From JAWLFY01 sp964462125 (lineage in GTDB: Bacteria; Planctomycetota; Planctomycetia; Pirellulales; Pirellulaceae), in assembly GCA_964462125.1 (NCBI GenBank), contig CAYWXT010000019.1, positions 1 to 37,649 of the forward strand: a stretch of DNA of 37,649 nucleotides. The letters run 5' to 3'. This document shows positions 33,179 to 37,649 of the stretch, piece after piece. Position numbers and translations under genes: made by a program. Numbering within the stretch: the first letter of the stretch is position 1; every line of letters starts with the position of its first letter. Below the pieces are notes generated by a model. It was not told where the DNA came from, searched no databases, and worked only from the letters and a program-made list of their open reading frames with translations.

Positions 33179-33565
33179 ATGAATTTAAAAGCTGTTGCGT
33201 TTCTGTTCTCTTCTATGACACTCGGACTCGGTGCCTTGGTCGTTGCTGAAGTAATTCCGGACGCAAGGTGCGTCGAGGATATCTGTACGGGCATGGTTGT
33301 TGGCACCAACGAATGCGATGCTCCGAATGATCCGTGCGTGGATAGCAGCTGTACACGGTGTCTGTCAGATGTGACCCGCCAGTTCTGTCGACTTGGGTAT
33401 CCAGATGAGGAATGTGTGGTTAAAGAGGTGGGCTTCAATGAATGCGGCGATAAGGTCGAATATGCGTGCATAATAGACGATGGCTGTGAGTGCCCAGAGG
33501 GCAATGCTGCTGAGGGGGAAGTCGTCGGTGAATGTCAACTGAAAAAGTGCACAGACCCGATTTAA
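33179..33565 (+). CDS. Small secreted cysteine-rich protein
   Basis: 128 aa, no family recognised. A signal peptide is clear (AVAFLFSSMTLGLGALVVAE), followed by about 100 residues containing 14 cysteines in pairs or spaced sets (CTRC, CEC, CQLKKC), acidic overall. An even cysteine number in an exported protein suggests seven disulfides. There is no obvious ribosome site, and the base composition is visibly richer in A/T than the operons to the left. It lies 115 nt before a DUF1573 membrane protein on the same strand. It could be a secreted effector, a bacteriocin-like peptide or a structural surface protein; none is shown. Homologues next to DUF1573 genes would be informative. Confidence 0.75.
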   Translation: MNLKAVAFLFSSMTLGLGALVVAEVIPDARCVEDICTGMVVGTNECDAPNDPCVDSSCTRCLSDVTRQFCRLGYPDEECVVKEVGFNECGDKVEYACIIDDGCECPEGNAAEGEVVGECQLKKCTDPI

Positions 33566-33680
33566 CAATTGGTGCCTGCGTGCTTCCGTCCGTGTCACTG
33601 TAGAACTCAGTCCTAAACTGTTCGCAAAATAGTGACCGCTGCCCGCTGTTGTCGTTCGTGTTGTTTGAAGGGCAAGTTAG

Positions 33681-35807
33681 ATGTGGATTCGCCCGATTTG
33701 TGTGTCGCGAGTTTGGTGGTGGCTTTCTTGCGGTTTGGCAGCGATGGTTCAGCTATCCGTAGGAACGCGTGACTCGGCGGCTCAGCTCTTAAACGAGCCG
33801 ACGACGGAGTTGGTGGCGTATCTTTCGTCGGCTGAGCGCATGCAGATGTACGAGTGCAGTGGCAAGACGTTTCAGCCTCGCGATTTCGCGGAGGCTGAGG
33901 CGTTGGGAGTAGAGACGGACGGGGATTTGCGTCTGACGTATCACTATGATTTGGTGCGACGAGGTGGGTCGCGGTACCGCTATCATCGGATCGGTTTCCG
34001 GCTTGAGGAGGGGCGCGTTCGGAAGGATGAGGTTCGGCGAGCCTTTGACGGAAGCGATCGCTCGTCGCTCTCTCTGCGTCAAATGTCCGGGTTGATCTAT
34101 TCCGGCGGTGGAAGCGACGTCGTTCTCGAGGATCCGGGTGTGGGGTATGGGGTTGGCTACTTTGGGCATCAGCAGGGGTTTCCCGAGTTGGCGAGTTCTG
34201 GTCACCCGTTCGAGGCAAGCTCCGACGGGCTTGAGTATTTGTTTCCGGACCCGTTTGCCGAACAGCGGCCCTCGAAAGACTGGCGTTCTCGAGAAGAGGT
34301 ATCAGTCGCCAAACTGGTGTTGTCGCCGGAACGTGACTATGCACCGGCTTTCGTCGAAAGGGGAAGTTGGTACCAAGGTGAGTATGTTCCTGGAGTGCGG
34401 CTTAGTAGCATTGATGGTGAGAGAATCGACGGCGTTTGGGTGCCGGCGGTCATCGAAATGTCTAGGTTTAGGCGAAGCGGTAGTGGGAACGAAAGGAAGT
34501 GGGACTTGCGAAAGCGCATGGTCTTCGATCTCAACTCGTTTGTTTTTGTCGACGAGTTTCAGGAGGGAGATTTTTTTCTCGATTTTCCAGAGGATAGTTA
34601 TTATCTGGATCGTCGCACGGGAGAACGCGTTGGGACGCCGCCAGCGGCCCGCGCAGAACAGCCAGAAGCGCAGTCGATGTCCCGCGCCATGGTCGCATTG
34701 GTTGTTGCTTGCGCTCTGTTGGTCGCGATTCTCCTGTTTGTGAGATTTTTTAAGCATCGCAATGTCGCCCATGGCTTTTTGCTTTTCGTTGTGCTGGCCG
34801 GTGGCTGCGCGACTTTCGAAGATGTCGACTATGACGATGATCAGCGCGTGCTGGTAATTGAAGGAGGCGATCAAATGGAGATCGTCGTCCCGGTTGGGGA
34901 AGTATTGCAGGTATCCCGAGCGGTTCGGTTATTCAACCAATCCGAACGCAATCTGGTGTTGGGGGAGCCTCGGGCAGGCTGTGGATGTACAAATACGATC
35001 CTGAGTTCTGCGGATCTCGGTCCTGGCGAATCGACGGAGCTGAATTTTACGATCGATATTACGTCGGAGCATACCAGTAAGTGGATTGACATCATTTTGC
35101 CGTATGAATTGAAAAACGGCGAGCGTGATGAGCATCGGCTACTGGTGAACGTACGGGCTGACGCTGATTGGTCGGTGGAGTCAGATCGTTTGTTTCTTGA
35201 AGGAGGAGTCGGTGAAGAGATTGAGTTCGATATTTTTCTTCGCGGCAGGATGCCATCTGATGCCGTGGCTGTCTCGATGCTCGGTGTCGAGTGTTCGATC
35301 TTGGACGATCGAGAGCTCGAGCCTGGCCGAAGCCGGATGCGAATCCGAGCGGTACTCCCAGCGGATCCGGTCACCCGCGAATGCCCGGTCACTTTGGAAT
35401 GCGGCACTCTGAAGCCACGGAAACTCGATCTTGTAGCAATGCTTTCAGTTAACGATCGCGTATACCCCGACCCGTCGGTCATTGCATCGCGGGACGAGCC
35501 GGTTTTCGTGAAGTTAGTCACTGGGTCGAACGTCACGATTCAAGCGGTGGAGGGGTTGGCTGATCATGCTCGCGTTCACCCTGTCAAACCCAACGGCGAG
35601 GTCGACGCTAGGGAGGGCTCTCGGCGAAGTGGCCGCGAACAGTGGAAGCTGCAGATTCAGCCTGGTCCGGATGCGGAGTTGCAGCGAGAAGAGGTTTCCG
35701 TGGAGGTGGTCACGAATCACGGCAGGATCGACATCACGTTTACCATCGTCGACCTGCCGCCGGCTCAGGGGGCAAGTAGGGGGTCGCCCGGTCGTGGAGG
35801 TGGGTGA
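33681..35807 (+). CDS. Membrane protein: periplasmic N-domain, TM, lipobox-like segment, DUF1573
   Basis: 708 aa from ATG 33681, with GAAGGG 8 nt upstream. An N-terminal signal-like segment (VWWWLSCGLAAMVQLSV) precedes a soluble domain of about 290 residues that is rich in aromatic and acidic residues and not recognised. A transmembrane helix lies at about 335-356 (MVALVVACALLVAILLFV), and a second hydrophobic stretch ends in a lipobox-like LAGGC376 followed by acidic residues. A DUF1573-like domain comes next (EPRAGCGCTNTILSSADLGP, about 400-500), then beta-rich C-terminal domains. It looks like two secreted proteins joined in frame. Codon use is less G/C-biased than in the left-hand operons. 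Its GTGA overlap with the sulfotransferase gene indicates co-expression. Confidence 0.8.
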   Translation: MWIRPICVSRVWWWLSCGLAAMVQLSVGTRDSAAQLLNEPTTELVAYLSSAERMQMYECSGKTFQPRDFAEAEALGVETDGDLRLTYHYDLVRRGGSRYRYHRIGFRLEEGRVRKDEVRRAFDGSDRSSLSLRQMSGLIYSGGGSDVVLEDPGVGYGVGYFGHQQGFPELASSGHPFEASSDGLEYLFPDPFAEQRPSKDWRSREEVSVAKLVLSPERDYAPAFVERGSWYQGEYVPGVRLSSIDGERIDGVWVPAVIEMSRFRRSGSGNERKWDLRKRMVFDLNSFVFVDEFQEGDFFLDFPEDSYYLDRRTGERVGTPPAARAEQPEAQSMSRAMVALVVACALLVAILLFVRFFKHRNVAHGFLLFVVLAGGCATFEDVDYDDDQRVLVIEGGDQMEIVVPVGEVLQVSRAVRLFNQSERNLVLGEPRAGCGCTNTILSSADLGPGESTELNFTIDITSEHTSKWIDIILPYELKNGERDEHRLLVNVRADADWSVESDRLFLEGGVGEEIEFDIFLRGRMPSDAVAVSMLGVECSILDDRELEPGRSRMRIRAVLPADPVTRECPVTLECGTLKPRKLDLVAMLSVNDRVYPDPSVIASRDEPVFVKLVTGSNVTIQAVEGLADHARVHPVKPNGEVDAREGSRRSGREQWKLQIQPGPDAELQREEVSVEVVTNHGRIDITFTIVDLPPAQGASRGSPGRGGG

Positions 35808-36760
35808 TTTGCCGCGAGTTTTTCATTGTTGGGTGTCCGCGAAGTGGAACGACGCTGCTGCAGGTGATGTTGAATCGTCACCCCGCGGTCGTCATTCCTC
35901 CGGAGACGAAGCTTCTGGTCGGCTTTCACCGGTTGCCGGTCTGGATCCGGCGCCGTACGCTGCAGCGGATGAATCGCGATCTGCGGATCGATCTGCCCCT
36001 CGATCTCGCCGGTCGCGACGTGCCCACACCGGAGGTGTTTCGCTGCCTCCGCGAGCGATATCTGCAGCGTCTGCGTCGCGGCGCCGGGGTAACTCATTTT
36101 GGTGAAAAGACGCCGGAACATACGGCGCGGCTCGATTGGCTCGGCGAATGCTTTCCCCGGGCGCCGGTCGTTGCACTGGTGCGCGATGGCCGCGATGTGG
36201 CTGCCAGCTTGACTCGCGTCCCTTGGCTACACTGCAGTCATCGCGCCGGGGCACTCGTCTGGAAGTTCTATATGCGCCATTTGTCGGCAACGATCGTGCG
36301 GAATGAAATGCCGTTGATGGTGCTTCGGTTCGAGAATTTGATTGCTGATCCGGAAGGTCAACTGGGGCGGGTGCTGCGACACATCGGCTTATCCGACCCA
36401 GGGGACGTGGGGAGGATGGTTCGACCGGATCCGGTACGAGATCGAGGAGCGTTTCCGGATCGTGAGCAGCGTTGGAAGGGACGAGCATTGCAGCCGATCG
36501 ACCCCTCGGTCGTTTGCCAGGGAAGGCAGACGCTGAACGCCGATCGGCTACGGGAGGTCGAGTCGTTGATCGGTCACTCGCTGCAGCAGTGGGGCTACCT
36601 TTCCAGTGAGGCATTGTCAGGGGTGGTGGCAACGAACCGCGGGTGCGGGTTGCGCGCCACGGTTGATGTCGGCTTGACCGCGTGCCAGCTACCACTGCCG
36701 CTCCTGGTTGGAGAAGCGATTTATCGTTGGAACTGCAACGGGGCGGCGGTGAGCGGATGA
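35804..36760 (+). CDS. Sulfotransferase family protein
   Basis: 318 aa from GTG 35804, which overlaps the DUF1573 gene stop (GTGA). PAPS-binding elements: 5'-phosphosulfate loop FIVGCPRSGTTLLQVMLNRHP and the 3'-phosphate region VVALVRDGRDVAASLTRV, then VLRFENLIADPEGQLGRVL. These are typical of bacterial sulfotransferases acting on glycans, lipids or tyrosines. The C-terminal 40 residues are divergent. Its gene overlaps the following membrane protein gene (ATGA). Together with the GT39-like proteins it suggests synthesis of a sulfated surface glycan, but the acceptor is unknown. Confidence 0.9.
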   Translation: MICREFFIVGCPRSGTTLLQVMLNRHPAVVIPPETKLLVGFHRLPVWIRRRTLQRMNRDLRIDLPLDLAGRDVPTPEVFRCLRERYLQRLRRGAGVTHFGEKTPEHTARLDWLGECFPRAPVVALVRDGRDVAASLTRVPWLHCSHRAGALVWKFYMRHLSATIVRNEMPLMVLRFENLIADPEGQLGRVLRHIGLSDPGDVGRMVRPDPVRDRGAFPDREQRWKGRALQPIDPSVVCQGRQTLNADRLREVESLIGHSLQQWGYLSSEALSGVVATNRGCGLRATVDVGLTACQLPLPLLVGEAIYRWNCNGAAVSG

Positions 36761-37371
36761 GCATTCATGACGCCTTGGCCGCGCTGCCCGTTGTGGTATT
36801 TCACGTGCTGATTTTTTACTGGTTGCAGAACGTCGCCCTGCGGTTCTGGAGCAACGACCGCGGCATCATTGTGGCGGCCGTCACGTTGTTGTTCTGGGCG
36901 CTCGTCGTCGCAGGCGGATTGTTGATGGGAGCCGGTGGCTATTTGACCCCAGCAGCACTTTACCTGGTCGTCCTATTCGCCGCCGGCTGCCTGGGATGGT
37001 TGTCGCAAAAGGTCCAACCTCAGTTGTTGGCGGCGGGCAGGAATCGATCTCGGACGGGCCCTTGGGTGCGTTGGGGTTGGATCGCGTTGGGGGCGATCGG
37101 CTGCGCACAATTGATCCTGTTCGGATTGCTGCAGCTGCCAATTGACTGGGATACGCTGGCTTACCATTTGCCGCTGGTCGACCACTGGGTTCAATCGGGA
37201 AATTTGGCGAACCGGCAATGCGCGTTCTGGTATGTACCGGGGAACAACGAGCTGCTCGCTTACTGGTTTGTCTCGCCGTTTTCGGGTGATTTCTGGGTTC
37301 ACCTGAACAATGTCCCGGCGGTGGTATTGCTGGCGGCAACGGTGGAAGCCTTGGGCCGCCGCATCAATCCG
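36757..37371 (+). CDS. Multispanning membrane protein (glycosyltransferase-like), 3' part replaced
   Basis: About 205 residues from ATG 36757 (ATGA overlap with the sulfotransferase). Hydrophobic helices alternate with short loops (VVVFHVLIFYWLQNVAL, IIVAAVTLLFWALVVAGGLL, ALYLVVLFAAGCLGW, IALGAIGCAQLILFGLL). The first long loop holds PIDWDTLAYHLPLVDHW and a pattern like FWYVPGNNELLAYW, as in planctomycete GT39/GT87-type membrane proteins. The natural sequence stops somewhere around 37345-37371, where the reading frame runs into release factor 1 sequence. The remaining helices are therefore missing from this assembly. Confidence 0.78.
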
Positions 37372-37649
37372 GGCGGCGTCAAGGAGGTCGTGTTCCGGGT
37401 GCGCGGCCGTGGCGCCTATTCGCTGCTCAAGCACGAGTCCGGTGTGCACCGGGTCCAGCGCGTGCCCGAGACCGAGTCCGGCGGGCGCATCCACACCTCG
37501 GCCGCGACCGTTGCGGTCCTGCCCGAGGCCGAGGACGTCGACGTGGAGATCGACCCCGGCGAGCTCCGCATCGACGTCTTCCGCTCGTCGGGACCCGGGG
37601 GACAGTCGGTGAACACCACCGACTCGGCGGTCCGGATCACCCACGTGCC
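37372..37649 (+). CDS. prfA: Peptide chain release factor 1 fragment (foreign sequence fused in frame)
   Basis: About 92 residues, in frame with the preceding membrane protein. GGVKEVVFRVRG, YSLLKHESGVHRVQRVPE, GRIHTSAATVAVLPEAED, LRIDVFRSSGPGGQSVN and TTDSAVRITHVP are the central domains of RF1, including the peptidyl-tRNA hydrolysis motif GGQ (bases 37597-37605). Third codon positions are almost all G or C, unlike the sequence upstream. The N-terminal half of RF1 is absent and the 3' end leaves the window. A biological fusion with a membrane glycosyltransferase makes no sense, so a chimeric assembly or contamination is by far the likeliest explanation. Confidence 0.9.

Noticed and set aside
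35892..36764. Minus-strand open frame of 290 codons opposite the sulfotransferase
   Set aside because: Antisense of a gene with clear PAPS-binding motifs; Ser/Pro/Arg-rich noise.
37372..37649. A genuine membrane protein-RF1 fusion
   Set aside because: Half of RF1 is missing, composition changes at the junction and it lies at the contig edge; a chimera is simpler.

Overview
The window reads as a piece of a high-GC planctomycete chromosome or metagenomic contig of the Pirellulales/Rhodopirellula type. The signs are a secreted N-sulfoglucosamine-type sulfatase, a huge YTV/RTR threonine-rich repeat protein, DUF1573, DUF1570-like and DUF4953-like secreted proteins, GT39-like membrane proteins with the PTGPTAWMPP motif, many ATGA/GTGA/TTGA stop-start overlaps and weak Shine-Dalgarno use. 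No rRNA, tRNA or CRISPR array was seen.

Region 1 (1-11,000, minus strand): a tightly packed chemosensory operon. In transcription order it holds a CheY-like receiver, a small hypothetical protein, CheW, a sensor-less membrane MCP, a CheA-receiver hybrid with an N-terminal EF-hand loop, a PatA/PATAN (DUF4388) response regulator, a degenerate FHA coiled-coil protein, a second coiled-coil protein, an FGE-like domain protein without the catalytic cysteines, and the start of a zinc-ribbon P-loop protein that leaves the window. The layout recalls Pil-Chp/cyanobacterial Pix-Hmp systems. No cheR or cheB is present here.

Region 2 (11,000-20,300): a secreted zinc metalloprotease (-) with a strong terminator, glyA (+), a stand-alone response regulator (+) converging on a PAS-GAF-receiver protein (-), then a secreted protein built from 25 fourteen-residue repeats (42 bp at DNA level) followed by a textbook terminator.

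Region 3 (20,300-28,800): a LarA-like protein and a DUF1570-like/LRR protein (-), divergent from a five-gene operon (+): sulfatase, RimB-like retropepsin, RimK with a C-terminal TrkA-C domain, AstE/AspA-like zinc hydrolase, and a non-RD Ser/Thr kinase. This looks like a ribosomal S6 (or other protein) glutamylation/deglutamylation module with extra control elements.

Region 4 (28,800-33,200): an eroded, probably acquired stretch (-): a fragment of a GT39-like gene, an AI-2E family permease fused to a B12-binding-like domain, a frameshifted remnant of cyclic beta-1,2-glucan synthase (GH94 part), an intact GT39-like membrane protein and a gene-poor gap.

Region 5 (33,200-37,370, +): visibly less GC-rich at its start. 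A 13-C tract lies in a possible promoter spacer ahead of a secreted 14-cysteine protein. A two-part DUF1573 membrane protein, a sulfotransferase and a multispanning membrane protein follow. The last gene switches in frame near 37,345-37,372 into a release factor 1 fragment containing GGQ. I read this as an assembly chimera or contamination at the contig end.
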